The position numbers and the translations under genes were made by a program. From assembly GCF_000252955.1 (NCBI RefSeq), contig NC_014228.1:1998005-2062004 (forward strand): a stretch of DNA of 64,000 bases, given 5' to 3'. The DNA comes from Xenorhabdus nematophila ATCC 19061. GTDB lineage: Bacteria; Pseudomonadota; Gammaproteobacteria; Enterobacterales; Enterobacteriaceae. This document shows, piece after piece, positions 17,449 to 29,803 of the stretch. Under the pieces are notes generated by a model that worked only from the letters and a program-made list of their open reading frames with translations, was not told the DNA's origin and made no database searches. How positions within the stretch are numbered: position 1 is the first letter of the stretch; every line of letters starts with the position of its first letter.

Positions 17449-19455
17449 TCAGAAGCTGGCATTGATACCTAAAGTGAAATTGTAGTTAGGATCTTGAGCG
17501 CTGCCGTCATTACGCGTTACGGAAGCAAAACCACGTATGTTATTGATCAGGTTGGCGTTCACACCGACAGTATATTGACGCCAGTTGGTGTTCTGTTTCT
17601 CACTTTCCCGTACAAAAGTATTTCTGGTGCTATTAATGGCACCGTCCAGTTTATAGCGTGTATCACCAAACTGGTGATTAAACTGGACAGACGCATAAGG
17701 ATTGAAGCGGCCTAGCTTGGTGTCCACCCTCCATCCCAGCGTTCCCACTTTGGAGCTATAGTTTTGGTCCCCAAAGTGCATAGAGGAGCTATCGTTGCCG
17801 GATTCACGGTAGCCATCGACACTGCCTTTGTCCCAGGTATACTGGATGATTGGGCTGGTGGTCAGATAATTCGTTACCGGAATATCCCAACCTGCGGTAA
17901 TGCGTGCTCCCCACTGTTTACCTGTGGTGGCACCGGTTTCCCTGACTGTTGCTTGACCAAGCTTAATGTTACGGGTCAGGCTGTCATAATTGGTGTGTGA
18001 ATAATGGAAATCACCGCTCAGCCAGCCGTTATCGTAATAATTCCACAGTGCATATGCCGTAAACACATGACCACGACCTTCATAAGTAAAGTCAGCTTCC
18101 GGCGTGCGCTCGTCTTTATAATTAGAGTACATTGCGCCCAATAACAGGTTATCAATCAACTGATAATCGCCGCCCAGCGTGAAGGTTTTATTCTGGCTGC
18201 CTGTATAACCGCCAAAAACACCGAATTTACCTTGTTCATTGCTGCTATTGCGCAGTTGCTGCAAATGTCCATCAAGAGAAGAACGGGCGCTTTTTACGGG
18301 TGCGCGGTTGACTTGATTCAGTGCCATTACTTGTAATGGGGCATTGTAGATAGCGGCAATGTATTGACCGGTCATTTCATTCCCCAAAGGGGTTGTGTGA
18401 AAATAATCGGAGAATAAGAATTCTCTGTCTTTGGTGAATCCAGGTGAATTTTTGGTGCACTTAGCTGCGCTCATACCATATGGGCAGGCATAACCCAATG
18501 TATTATCAATACCGTATCTGGTTGAGTCTTCCATAACTTCTTTTAGCAGACCATTAATATCTGCACGCAAGATATTACCACCGCTTTTACTGATTTTTTC
18601 ATCGACTAAACGGTTGTATAAATCTGTGAGGTTTGAAGCATCTTGACTTGCTTTTTTGTAGCCTTCTGTAAGCTCTTTTTCAATTTCTTTAGCTGATGTT
18701 TCAGGAAGTAATGCTTCAGCTTTCATAGCTAAGTCATGAAAAACTTTTTTGAGTGCAAAATCGCGAGCTTGAGTGTTAGAGATCTCATTTTCGTTAAGCC
18801 CTTGGTGGACTTGTTTTAGAATATCATTGATTTTAGATTCAGGAACTTTTTTACCTTCCAATCCTGTTTTGAGTAGTGTTTCTAGCAACCTAGGCGTCGT
18901 GCTCACGTCAGGAACAGTTGGTGCAATAATTAATCCTGCACCCGCTTTGACAAGTGAGTTTATTTGATTAGCCGCTGCGGTAGCGCTGTTTTGGACAATA
19001 TCATGGGGACTTTCTTTGCTGAGTTCTGGTTCTTTATTTTTTGCACTCGATTTTTGGGTAGCCATTAAAGCCGCGGCAAGGTCGTTACCACCGACCCAAT
19101 GAATATATACCCCATTAGAATCTGCACGGTTATTACGGGAACTCAGATAATCATTTACCTGCTTTTGTGTACTAAAGCCAAATGGACTATATTGCGCTAA
19201 CGCAGCTGCACCACCTTGAGCGTAATTAGTGCCACCTGTCTCTTTAGAAGGTTTTAAATCACGACCGGTTATATATTGCGCAAGGTATTCGTCATATAAC
19301 TGGCTTGTCGCGCCATCTGTGGTGAATCTTCCGATATTCCCGCCATCACTTAAACTATCGCCAAAGACATATATATTGTCATAAGCATTAGCAGTAGAAA
19401 CGGCGTTGATTGACAAAGCTAATAGTGCAGGTGTGAATAAAAATGCCTTTTTCAT
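17449..19455 (-). CDS. GDSL-type autotransporter esterase/lipase (EstA-like)
   Basis: Surface-anchored lipolytic enzyme of 668 residues. A signal peptide spans residues 1-24, followed at once by YVFGDSLSDGGN, which is GDSL block I with the nucleophile Ser34. WVGGNDL is block III, and SDYFHTTPLGN carries the catalytic Asp and His. The C-terminal roughly 280 residues are an autotransporter beta-barrel ending in the aromatic NFTLGINASF. Related proteins are EstA of Pseudomonas and Tween-hydrolysing lipases of Xenorhabdus. The ATG at 19455 is preferred to the GTG two codons upstream, because AAGGAG then lies 7 bases away. About 130 residues rich in Lys, Glu and Ser between blocks III and V form a family-variable insert. 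In E. coli this spot between ychH and prs is occupied by dauA. Confidence 0.92.
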   Translation of the reverse strand: MKKAFLFTPALLALSINAVSTANAYDNIYVFGDSLSDGGNIGRFTTDGATSQLYDEYLAQYITGRDLKPSKETGGTNYAQGGAAALAQYSPFGFSTQKQVNDYLSSRNNRADSNGVYIHWVGGNDLAAALMATQKSSAKNKEPELSKESPHDIVQNSATAAANQINSLVKAGAGLIIAPTVPDVSTTPRLLETLLKTGLEGKKVPESKINDILKQVHQGLNENEISNTQARDFALKKVFHDLAMKAEALLPETSAKEIEKELTEGYKKASQDASNLTDLYNRLVDEKISKSGGNILRADINGLLKEVMEDSTRYGIDNTLGYACPYGMSAAKCTKNSPGFTKDREFLFSDYFHTTPLGNEMTGQYIAAIYNAPLQVMALNQVNRAPVKSARSSLDGHLQQLRNSSNEQGKFGVFGGYTGSQNKTFTLGGDYQLIDNLLLGAMYSNYKDERTPEADFTYEGRGHVFTAYALWNYYDNGWLSGDFHYSHTNYDSLTRNIKLGQATVRETGATTGKQWGARITAGWDIPVTNYLTTSPIIQYTWDKGSVDGYRESGNDSSSMHFGDQNYSSKVGTLGWRVDTKLGRFNPYASVQFNHQFGDTRYKLDGAINSTRNTFVRESEKQNTNWRQYTVGVNANLINNIRGFASVTRNDGSAQDPNYNFTLGINASF

Positions 19456-20152
19456 TGGCACTCTCCTTAAAAGTCGTTTTTCGTATTTTGATCAGCATGT
19501 CGCTTTTGCGTAAAACAGCATCCAGCGGGGACTCCATTGATTAAATGAAAGGTGCTGATGTATTGAGTATTCGGAATAAACGGATGTCAGGCAGCTAACG
19601 TGTTGATAATGATTACCTTTAATTAAGCAGGGTTATCTGTCTGCGATCGCTCATACTGATTTGTATTTTTTACATACAATTTAATATTAATGTGTTCATC
19701 TTTTTTTAAATTTTCCCTAACAATAATTTAAACAAAAATTAACCCAGCCAGATTTAGGTCAAAAAAGGCCATTACCTCAAATTGAGGTGGTAATTGTTAA
19801 TGTATTATTAAAATTTATATTTTTAGATTGGAAATAATACTAACTCGCTGACTCGCATTATGATGTGAGAAGACGAAATCTCGCTGCCATTGATTACGTA
19901 ACAGGTTAGCAGCAACTTTTAGATGACACTAGTATTGTAAGAGGATTGGGCGACTGGACGTACCGGATGAATGGCGATACTTACAAAATATAAATTTTTA
20001 TTGGTTGATAAATCAATCACTATATTATCGCTGAAGAAATTCATGTTAATGAGTTTAACATATTGATTAAAATAATTATTTTACCATGAGTAATATTACT
20101 TAATATTATTTATGGCAAATGTAATTATTAAATTAGTCTGTTAAATAAACAG
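19456..20152. other. Long intergenic region with a possible decayed coding fragment
   Basis: About 700 bases between the esterase promoter side and the prs terminator. Most is AT-rich. The segment 19844-19993 is less so and reads as 50 codons with a single TAG, including ...NLAAIDYVTG, stop, QQLLDDTSIVRGLGDWTYRMNG..., ending at a TAA. This has protein-like composition but I do not recognise it and see no start. It may be the end of a deleted gene. Confidence 0.4.
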
Positions 20153-20189
20153 AAAAACCCCGTTGTGCAAAGGCAGCAACGGGGTTTTT
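20153..20189. terminator. prs operon terminator
   Basis: AAAAACCCCGTTG and CAACGGGGTTTTT form a perfect 13-bp stem around an 11-base loop. Read leftward, the stem is followed by T residues, and it lies 65 bases beyond the prs stop. Confidence 0.9.
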
Positions 20190-20254
20190 CGGGCAATGAT
20201 TTATTTAATCACTTGAATAAGTTATTGCTCGATATTTGAACGATAACTTGCCTG

Positions 20255-22136
<1,882 letters not shown>

Positions 22137-22137
<1 letters not shown>

Positions 22138-22754
22138 TATTGAGTCGTCCAGTTATCCATCTTTAATTTTATGCGATTTTTTCCTTGTGTGAGTTCGAGC
22201 CGATTGGGTAAAACAGGGATTGCCGAAGTATCATATCCTTGGTAATTCACCCGCCAAATTTCACCCTTTTTCCGATCACTCACCGATTTAAGTAAATAAT
22301 TTGCATCAAGCTGGAAATCTTTGGCATCGCCGGGCAAGCCAATAATCCAACTCTTCAGATTATCTAGCGGAATATCCATATCAGTCAGTTGATAAATTAA
22401 GGATTCAGGATCATCACTGAGGTATTTCTTACCCTCACTGTCCGTGAGCTGAACCCTGTTTGGTTCAACGAATAATTCTAATTCTGTCGTCCCCAGTGGG
22501 TTTAGCAGCAGTAATTTATAATTATCAGGTGAATATTGTTGCCAGAAAAAACGGGCGTACACTTTTTTATCCTGGGTCAGATAAGCAAACGAACCGCGGG
22601 TCTGATAATGTTCCAGTTTTTGTAATTGTTGTTCACGAGTATGCCATTGCGGGGTATTGGTTGATCCTGTACCTGTTGGGGGTTGAGTGACTGTACAGGC
22701 AGTCAATAAAACGCCCGCAAGAGGGAGCAGGCGGAAAAATGAGGATATTTTCAT
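22137..22754 (-). CDS. lolB: Outer-membrane lipoprotein LolB
   Basis: Outer-membrane receptor that takes lipoproteins from periplasmic LolA. The start ATG at 22754 gives [14 protein letters not shown] and the lipobox LTAC with Cys20; the longer frame (to 22817) would bury the signal peptide and is rejected. The mature region has the LolB hallmarks GTTELELF and [10 protein letters not shown]. It has 205 residues, near E. coli's 207. It is divergent from hemA, as in other enterobacteria, and is the first gene of the lolB-ispE-prs operon. Confidence 0.95.
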
Positions 22755-22779
22755 ATAATAACCCTTGGCAATAGGATAA

Positions 22780-22805
22780 CTTGAAGCTTGGAATCTATTG
22801 GGTAT
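22780..22805. repeat. Remnant end of the 125-bp dispersed repeat
   Basis: The sequence reads ...ACTTGAAGCTTGGAATCTATTGGGTAT. It shares AATCTATTGGGTAT with 16861-16874 and the CTTGAA...GGGTAT layout with the right end of the repeat at 16641-16765. It lies in the lolB leader region. Confidence 0.4.
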
Positions 22806-23027
22806 GGGACGAGTCACCCAAGTCTATAATCAATGCGCTAATTTAGCGAAAATTTGCCAAAAATTCTCGAATAAATTAGCGCAGACCTGTCCGATTGACT
22901 TTTATTGCACTGACGCATCAAGTAAAATGCCCAACCAATGAGAGTCCTTATGAAGGGTGTGAGTTTATGAGAATAGTTATTAATACCATCATGAATTTGA
23001 TCCCGATGATAACTCAACGCAGTTAAA

Positions 23028-24290
23028 ATGACTTTATTAGCACTCGGTATCAACCATAACACAGCGCCCGTTTCTTTACGTGAACAAGTGGTCTTTTCTC
23101 CTGAGACGATAGGTCTCGCGCTTGATGACCTGCTCCAGCAACCGCTGGTGCAGGGCGGTGTTGTGTTGTCAACCTGCAATCGCACAGAACTCTATCTCAG
23201 TGTTGAACAGCAGGGTAATTTTAAAGAGCCGTTGATTGACTGGCTATGCCGTTATCATCAGCTCAATCCTGAAGATCTGAAAACCAGTCTTTACTGGCAT
23301 CTGGATAATGACGCTGTCCGTCATTTAATGCGGGTTGCGAGCGGCTTGGATTCCCTGATATTAGGAGAACCGCAGATTTTGGGGCAGGTGAAGAAAGCCT
23401 TTGCCGAGTCGCAAAATTGCCAATCATTGTCAGGCGAACTGGAACGCTTGTTCCAGAAATCTTTCTCGGTCGCCAAGCGGGTCAGAACAGAAACCGATAT
23501 TGGCGCAAATGCTGTCTCCGTGGCTTTTGCTGCCTGCACGCTTGCGCGGCAAATTTTCGAATCTCTTTCTCAATTAGGCATCCTGCTGGTGGGTGCAGGG
23601 GAAACCATTGAGCTGGTGGCGCGTCACCTTAAAGAGCACAAAGTGCGTCACATGATGATTGCCAACCGTACGAAAGAGCGTGCGCAGGTACTTGCCAGCG
23701 AAGTCAATGCAGAAGTGATTTCTTTGCCGGATATTGATACCCGGCTGGCCGAAGCCGATATTGTCATCAGTTCTACCGCCAGCCCTTTGCCGATCATTGG
23801 TAAAGGGATGGTCGAACGGGCGCTGAAATTACGTCGTAATCAGCCGATGCTCCTGATCGATATCGCTGTTCCTCGTGATATAGAGCCGGATGTTGAAAAA
23901 TTGAGTAATGTTTATCTGTACAGCGTGGATGATTTACAGACAATCATTCAGCAGAATCTTGCTCAGCGTAAAGCCGCTGCGATAGTTGCGGAAGGTATCG
24001 TGCAACAAGAGAGCCGTCATTTTATGGATTGGTTGCGTTCTCAGGGGGCTGTTAATACAATTCGCGAATATCGGGAACAGGCGGAGAAAATAAGAGCCGA
24101 AATGACGGCAAAAGCGCTGATGTCCATAAGGCAGGGTGCTGATGCCGAACAGATTATTAACCAATTGACTCACCAATTGACTAATCGTCTGATCCATACA
24201 CCAACAAAATCACTCCAACAGGCGGCCAGTGATGGCGATTTGGAACGCCTGAATCTACTACGGGACAGCCTTGGGCTGGATCATAACTAA
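23028..24290 (+). CDS. hemA: Glutamyl-tRNA reductase
   Basis: First committed step of C5 haem synthesis: it reduces glutamyl-tRNA to glutamate-1-semialdehyde using NADPH. The nucleophile is Cys50 in STCNRTELY. The N-terminal [19 protein letters not shown], the [17 protein letters not shown] block and the dinucleotide site [10 protein letters not shown] are all present. It has 420 residues (E. coli 418). It heads the conserved hemA-prfA-prmC run, with 30 bases to prfA. Confidence 0.97.
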   Translation: MTLLALGINHNTAPVSLREQVVFSPETIGLALDDLLQQPLVQGGVVLSTCNRTELYLSVEQQGNFKEPLIDWLCRYHQLNPEDLKTSLYWHLDNDAVRHLMRVASGLDSLILGEPQILGQVKKAFAESQNCQSLSGELERLFQKSFSVAKRVRTETDIGANAVSVAFAACTLARQIFESLSQLGILLVGAGETIELVARHLKEHKVRHMMIANRTKERAQVLASEVNAEVISLPDIDTRLAEADIVISSTASPLPIIGKGMVERALKLRRNQPMLLIDIAVPRDIEPDVEKLSNVYLYSVDDLQTIIQQNLAQRKAAAIVAEGIVQQESRHFMDWLRSQGAVNTIREYREQAEKIRAEMTAKALMSIRQGADAEQIINQLTHQLTNRLIHTPTKSLQQAASDGDLERLNLLRDSLGLDHN

Positions 24291-24320
24291 CCCTATTCTA
24301 AACAAGGTCTGATATTACGA

Positions 24321-25403
24321 ATGAAGCCTTCTATTGTCGCTAAATTGGAAGCATTGCAAGAACGCCATGAAGAAGTTTTGGCTCACCTCGGTGACGCTGA
24401 AGTGATTGCTGATCAAGAGCGTTTCCGTGCATTATCAAAGGAATATGCTCAACTTACCGATGTGACTAACTGTTTTAAAGCTTGGAAAAGCGTTCAGGAT
24501 GACCTTGAAACAGCCGAGATGATGCTTGATGATCCCGAAATGCGGGAAATGGCGCAGGCAGAACTCAAAGACGCAAAAATTCGTAATGAAGAGTTAGAAC
24601 AACAGTTACAGGTGTTGTTGCTGCCGAAAGATCCGGATGATGAGCGCAACTGTTTCCTTGAAGTTCGTGCAGGAACCGGCGGTGATGAGGCCGCCATATT
24701 TGCCGGGGATTTATTCCGCATGTATAGCCGTTATGCAGAATCCCGTCGCTGGAGAGTGGAGATCATGAGCGCCAATGAAGGCGAACATGGTGGGTATAAA
24801 GAAGTCATTGCTAAAGTTTCTGGTGAACAGGTTTACGGTCATCTGAAATTCGAATCAGGCGGTCATCGCGTCCAGCGTGTGCCGGAAACGGAATCACAGG
24901 GGCGTATTCACACTTCTGCCTGTACAGTCGCGATTCTGCCGGAAGTGCCTGAAGCCGAATTACCGGAAATTAATCCCGGTGATTTGAAAATTGATACGTA
25001 TCGTTCTTCCGGCGCAGGTGGGCAGCACGTCAATACCACCGATTCGGCGATTCGAATTACACACCTTCCTACCGGTATCGTTGTAGAGTGTCAGGATGAG
25101 CGTTCACAACATAAAAATAAAGCCAAGGCAATGTCTGTACTTGGTGCGCGCATCCGTGCTGCTGAAATGCGAAAACGTCAGGAAGCGGAGGCTTCTGAGC
25201 GCCGCAATTTACTGGGTTCCGGGGACCGTTCAGATCGCAACCGCACTTATAACTTCCCACAAGGGCGGGTTACCGATCACCGTATTAATCTGACGTTATA
25301 CCGTCTTGAAGAAATCATGGAAGGTAAACTGGATATGCTTATTCAGCCTATCATTACAGAATATCAGGCAGATCAGTTATCTGCATTGTCAGAGCAGGAT
25401 TGA
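24321..25403 (+). CDS. prfA: Peptide chain release factor 1
   Basis: Ends translation at UAA and UAG. The GGQ motif is in [15 protein letters not shown], where the Gln is methylated by PrmC encoded next door. The stop-codon reading motif PxT is present as PET in [12 protein letters not shown]. The length (360) equals that of E. coli RF1. The stop codon overlaps the prmC start (TGATG), which couples the enzyme to its substrate. Confidence 0.98.
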   Translation: MKPSIVAKLEALQERHEEVLAHLGDAEVIADQERFRALSKEYAQLTDVTNCFKAWKSVQDDLETAEMMLDDPEMREMAQAELKDAKIRNEELEQQLQVLLLPKDPDDERNCFLEVRAGTGGDEAAIFAGDLFRMYSRYAESRRWRVEIMSANEGEHGGYKEVIAKVSGEQVYGHLKFESGGHRVQRVPETESQGRIHTSACTVAILPEVPEAELPEINPGDLKIDTYRSSGAGGQHVNTTDSAIRITHLPTGIVVECQDERSQHKNKAKAMSVLGARIRAAEMRKRQEAEASERRNLLGSGDRSDRNRTYNFPQGRVTDHRINLTLYRLEEIMEGKLDMLIQPIITEYQADQLSALSEQD

Positions 25404-26263
25404 TGAACTATCAACATTGGCTCCGGTATGCGGCTATGCAGTTAAGCGGAAATGACAGCCCTAAGCGCGATGCAGAAATTTTGTTGCAATATGTGACAGG
25501 CTGTTCCCGTACTTACTTAATTGCATTCAGTGAAACGTTAATTTCACCGGAAGAAGCTCACCAGCTGGATAGTATGTTGGCTCGCCGGATTCGGGGGGAG
25601 CCGATTGCTTATATTGTCGGGGAGCGTGAGTTTTGGTCATTGTCTCTTGCAGTATCACCGGCAACACTGATTCCGCGCCCCGATACAGAATGTCTGGTTG
25701 AAAAGGCACTGGAATTGTTACCTGATTCACCCGCGCAGATTCTGGATCTTGGCACCGGAACCGGCGCAATTGCGCTGGCACTGGCAAGTGAACGCCATGA
25801 TTGCCACGTAACCGGGGTTGATATTAATCCCGATGCTGTGGCGTTGGCGAAACGCAATGCTGAAAGAAACACTGAGAAACTGCCTTTCCACTATGTGAAT
25901 TTTTTACAAAGTGAGTGGTTTGCTGAAGTGGGACATCGACAATTTGATATGATTGTCAGTAATCCTCCGTATATTGATGAGGCTGACCCTCATCTGCGTG
26001 AAGGGGATGTCAGGTTTGAACCGGCCACTGCATTGATCGCTGCCCAAAACGGGATGGCAGACTTGCAGACAATTGTGGAGCAGGCTCGCCATTTCCTGTT
26101 ACCAAATGGGTGGCTATTATTGGAGCATGGCTGGAAACAGGGAACCGTTGTCAGAAACCTATTTTTGGAGAAAGGTTATCAACGGATAGCAACTTTTCAG
26201 GATTATGGTGGTAACGAACGTATCACGGTAGGTCGATGGAATAAAAATGAAACCCATAGTTAA
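25403..26263 (+). CDS. prmC: Release factor glutamine methyltransferase
   Basis: SAM-dependent enzyme that methylates the GGQ glutamine of RF1 and RF2. It has an N-terminal helical substrate domain, then the SAM-binding motif ILDLGTGTGAIALALA and the catalytic NPPY in IVSNPPYIDEADP. It has 286 residues from the ATG at 25403, which overlaps the prfA stop by one base. Its 3' end overlaps ychA by 17 bases. E. coli has ychQ (sirB2) between the two genes; it is absent here. Confidence 0.97.
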   Translation: MNYQHWLRYAAMQLSGNDSPKRDAEILLQYVTGCSRTYLIAFSETLISPEEAHQLDSMLARRIRGEPIAYIVGEREFWSLSLAVSPATLIPRPDTECLVEKALELLPDSPAQILDLGTGTGAIALALASERHDCHVTGVDINPDAVALAKRNAERNTEKLPFHYVNFLQSEWFAEVGHRQFDMIVSNPPYIDEADPHLREGDVRFEPATALIAAQNGMADLQTIVEQARHFLLPNGWLLLEHGWKQGTVVRNLFLEKGYQRIATFQDYGGNERITVGRWNKNETHS

Positions 26264-27056
26264 TTATGAATTCAATAATGCTCCCCTGATTGACGGTATT
26301 ATTCTGATAACACAGGCCATTCGCCCTGATTTTCCTCAAATTCTGGTGACTGAACAGTTAGCTGTATTGGTTGAAGAAGCCAGACAGAAACTGTCGTCAG
26401 TGACTGATATAAAAGCAAAAGTGCAGTCGTTACTGACACTTTTTTACCGTGAATGGAAATTTAGTGGGGCAAACGGGGTGTATTGTTTGTCTGATACTTT
26501 GTGGCTGGATAATGTTCTGAGTTCACGTCAAGGCGCACCAGTGGCACTCGGAACACTTTTTGCACACATTGCCCAGATTTTGGATTTACCGGTACAGCCC
26601 GTAATATTCCCGACACAGCTGATTTTACGCATTGATTTAGCGGATGAGCTGACATGGTTTATTAATCCCATGAATGGCGATACGCTTAACGAACACATAC
26701 TGGATGTCTGGTTGAAAGGTAACATTGGCCCAACCGTTCGTTTGGAAAATAAAGACTTACAAGAAGCAGATAACATCAGCATCGTCCGTAAAGTCACCGA
26801 TACGATTAAAGTTTCTTTGATGGAAGAGAAAAAGATGGAGCTGGCGCTGAAGGCGAGCGAAGTCGTATTGATGTTTGATCCTGATGACCCGTATGAAATC
26901 CGTGACCGGGGGCTGATTTATGCCCAGCTTGATTGCAGTCATATTGCTGTTTCGGATTTGAGTTATTTTGTGGAGCACTGCCCTGAAGATCCTATCTCAG
27001 AAATGATAAAAATGCAGATTAACTCCATTGAGCAGAGATTGATTGTTCTTCATTGA
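26247..27056 (+). CDS. ychA: SirB1 family protein YchA
   Basis: 269-residue cytosolic protein of the SirB1 family (transglutaminase-like core plus C-terminal TPR-like helices). Conserved pieces are GVYCLSDTLWLDNVL, PVIFPTQLILRI, FINPMNGDTLNEH and the ending DPYEIRDRGLIYAQLDCSHIA. The biochemical role is unknown. Its constant position between prmC and kdsA is a strong synteny marker. It starts inside the end of prmC, suggesting coupled translation. Confidence 0.93.
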   Translation: MKPIVNYEFNNAPLIDGIILITQAIRPDFPQILVTEQLAVLVEEARQKLSSVTDIKAKVQSLLTLFYREWKFSGANGVYCLSDTLWLDNVLSSRQGAPVALGTLFAHIAQILDLPVQPVIFPTQLILRIDLADELTWFINPMNGDTLNEHILDVWLKGNIGPTVRLENKDLQEADNISIVRKVTDTIKVSLMEEKKMELALKASEVVLMFDPDDPYEIRDRGLIYAQLDCSHIAVSDLSYFVEHCPEDPISEMIKMQINSIEQRLIVLH

Positions 27057-27132
27057 GCCTTTTCATGAATAGACAAAAATTCTCTGTGCCCCATTTATTT
27101 TTTATGGAAATAGCAAATTTATTTGCTCTTAA

Positions 27133-28002
<870 letters not shown>

Positions 28003-28032
28003 TCACTGAAACTGTCAGGTTTGCTTGATGAT

Positions 28033-28070
28033 GCGGTTACAGGCATTCTGTCTTGTAACCGCTTATTTTT
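28033..28070 (+). terminator. kdsA terminator
   Basis: GCGGTTACA and TGTAACCGC form a 9-bp stem with a 12-base loop, followed by TTATTTTT. It starts 31 bases after the kdsA stop. Confidence 0.88.
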
Positions 28071-28125
28071 ATCTGCTGCGTCTAAGTGGCATAAAACAAC
28101 CCGCTGGGCTAGGGGCTTGCAATGG

Positions 28126-29385
28126 TCACTCAGCTATTTCTGCAATCTGCTTGTTATGGCTATTTTGCTGACTTATTTTTTGCTCAATGTGCCGTACCAC
28201 ATAATCAGCATCCTGCTCGATCCCCAGAAAGCGCCCAGAACCCCATGTATGTAACCACGGCAAACCAATAAACGTGACATCCGGATCAACGGTAATCCCC
28301 CGATCATGTTTCGGATAACCATTGGCTTGAAAAATATCTAAATCAATCCATGAATAATCCGGCCTGAAACCGATACACCAAATCACGGAAGTAATATTTT
28401 CTTTTGCCAAATCAATGTGTGTGATTTCTTGTTCTGGTTGCCAGACAGGCTGATATACCGATGCAGGCTCATCAGTCGCAATATTGTTTTTAGCTAAATA
28501 TTCATCAATAGAGGCATTAATCCGGTTATAAGTCGCATCGGCACGATCCAGATTGTCTGATAAATCCGGCCTGAACCAGAGTTGACCCTGTTTATAGTCA
28601 TCAAAACGGCCAAACAACTGCATGCCTTCTAAAGCAAATTTACGCAGATCAATATCATGTCCGCCATCACGGCCTGTAACATAGTGATTGGTACTGTTAC
28701 GTACTTCCTCACTATAGCGATGATCTTTCGCAGTCGTTTTGTAATGGCCCATATCAAACAGCCACTTCACCACATCTTTGCCGCGATAGAACCGGGCACA
28801 ACGTGGAGCATCACCTGTCGATAAATAAACTTTTTTGCCCGCCAGATGCAAGTCTTCGGCAATCTGTGCTCCGGACTGTCCTGATCCGACCACCAACACC
28901 GCACCTTCAGGCAATTGATCTGCGTTCAAATACTCTTCCGAATGTATGACTTTTATATGCTCAGGCAAAGCATCGCTTAATTTTGGATAAATTGGGGTGT
29001 GATACCCGCCTGCTGCGACGACAAGCTGTTTGGCTGTGGTTGTGCCATGATTAGTTTTAATGACAAACTTATGTTCAGCTACTTTTTTCACATGTTCTAC
29101 CTGAATGTTTAAAATGGCAGGTGGATTGAGTTTTTCAATAAATTCATCAAGATATTCCACAATTTCGTGCTTTTTCATAAATCCGTCGGGGTCTTGCCGT
29201 TGATAAGGATGTTCAGGCAACAGGCACTGCCAGTTCGGTGTCACTAAGGTAAAATTATCCCAACGTTTACGGCGCCAGCTATGGGTTAACTCGGATTCTT
29301 TTTCCAACACCACATGGTCAATGCCCGATTTTTGCAAATAGTGACTGATACATAAACCAGCCTGACCACCACCCACAATCACCAC
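28126..29385 (-). CDS. nitH: Nit1C flavin-dependent oxidoreductase NitH (MSMEG_0569 family); start uncertain
   Basis: FAD-dependent monooxygenase-like protein of about 420 residues, last gene of the nit operon. The FAD Rossmann motif is VIVGGGQAG at the extreme N-terminus. A second nucleotide motif is VLVVGSGQSGAQIAEDL, and the C-terminal CIGFRPDYSWIDLD region is typical of the MSMEG_0569 family. The start is odd. A well-placed ATG at 29428, with GAGGGA before it and only 12 bases after nitG, opens a frame that hits TGA at 29387-29389. The real frame has no ATG and would have to begin at GTG 29385, which has no ribosome site. Either a one-base indel has damaged codons 1-13, or reinitiation occurs at the overlapping stop. 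Confidence 0.8.
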   Translation of the reverse strand: MVIVGGGQAGLCISHYLQKSGIDHVVLEKESELTHSWRRKRWDNFTLVTPNWQCLLPEHPYQRQDPDGFMKKHEIVEYLDEFIEKLNPPAILNIQVEHVKKVAEHKFVIKTNHGTTTAKQLVVAAGGYHTPIYPKLSDALPEHIKVIHSEEYLNADQLPEGAVLVVGSGQSGAQIAEDLHLAGKKVYLSTGDAPRCARFYRGKDVVKWLFDMGHYKTTAKDHRYSEEVRNSTNHYVTGRDGGHDIDLRKFALEGMQLFGRFDDYKQGQLWFRPDLSDNLDRADATYNRINASIDEYLAKNNIATDEPASVYQPVWQPEQEITHIDLAKENITSVIWCIGFRPDYSWIDLDIFQANGYPKHDRGITVDPDVTFIGLPWLHTWGSGRFLGIEQDADYVVRHIEQKISQQNSHNKQIAEIAE

Positions 29386-29440
29386 ATCATAAATTTGGTT
29401 GTAATATTTGATTTTGGCTATTTAACATAGAACATCCCTC

Positions 29441-29731
29441 TCACTTATTCGTCATTTCAATAACTGTAATTTGATCTTCGGGACTAAGTTCGAACAGTCT
29501 GGCCTGGTGTTTGATCATTGCCAGATTGTCCATCGCCGAACTACAGGCAAAGCCATAACATGCCCGTATTCTTTCCGATGCGGCATACAGACCATTTTCA
29601 ACCTGATGCAAAAACTGAGTACTCGGGTAACACTGACCCATGGACAAATATTTATAAATCACGGTTGAGGGTGAGTAATATTGAATCTGTTCTCCATTGG
29701 GCCACTTCACCGTAAAATTCACACTGGGCAT
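29441..29731 (-). CDS. nitG: Nit1C protein NitG (MSMEG_0570 family)
   Basis: 96-residue soluble protein of the MSMEG_0570 family, annotated elsewhere as a nitrogen-starvation-response protein; its biochemical role is unknown. Features are VKWPNGEQIQYYSPSTV at the start, then LSMGQCYP and a helical middle with ASERIRACYGFACS. The ATG has AGGAG eight bases upstream. Membership is inferred from fit to the family pattern and from the fixed order nitF-nitG-nitH. Confidence 0.82.
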   Translation of the reverse strand: MPSVNFTVKWPNGEQIQYYSPSTVIYKYLSMGQCYPSTQFLHQVENGLYAASERIRACYGFACSSAMDNLAMIKHQARLFELSPEDQITVIEMTNK

Positions 29732-29803
29732 AACATAGGCTCCTGCTGGCTTTCAGGCTCACTCTATAACGGGTTGAACCTATAATTTTTTTGAACTGAT
29801 TTT

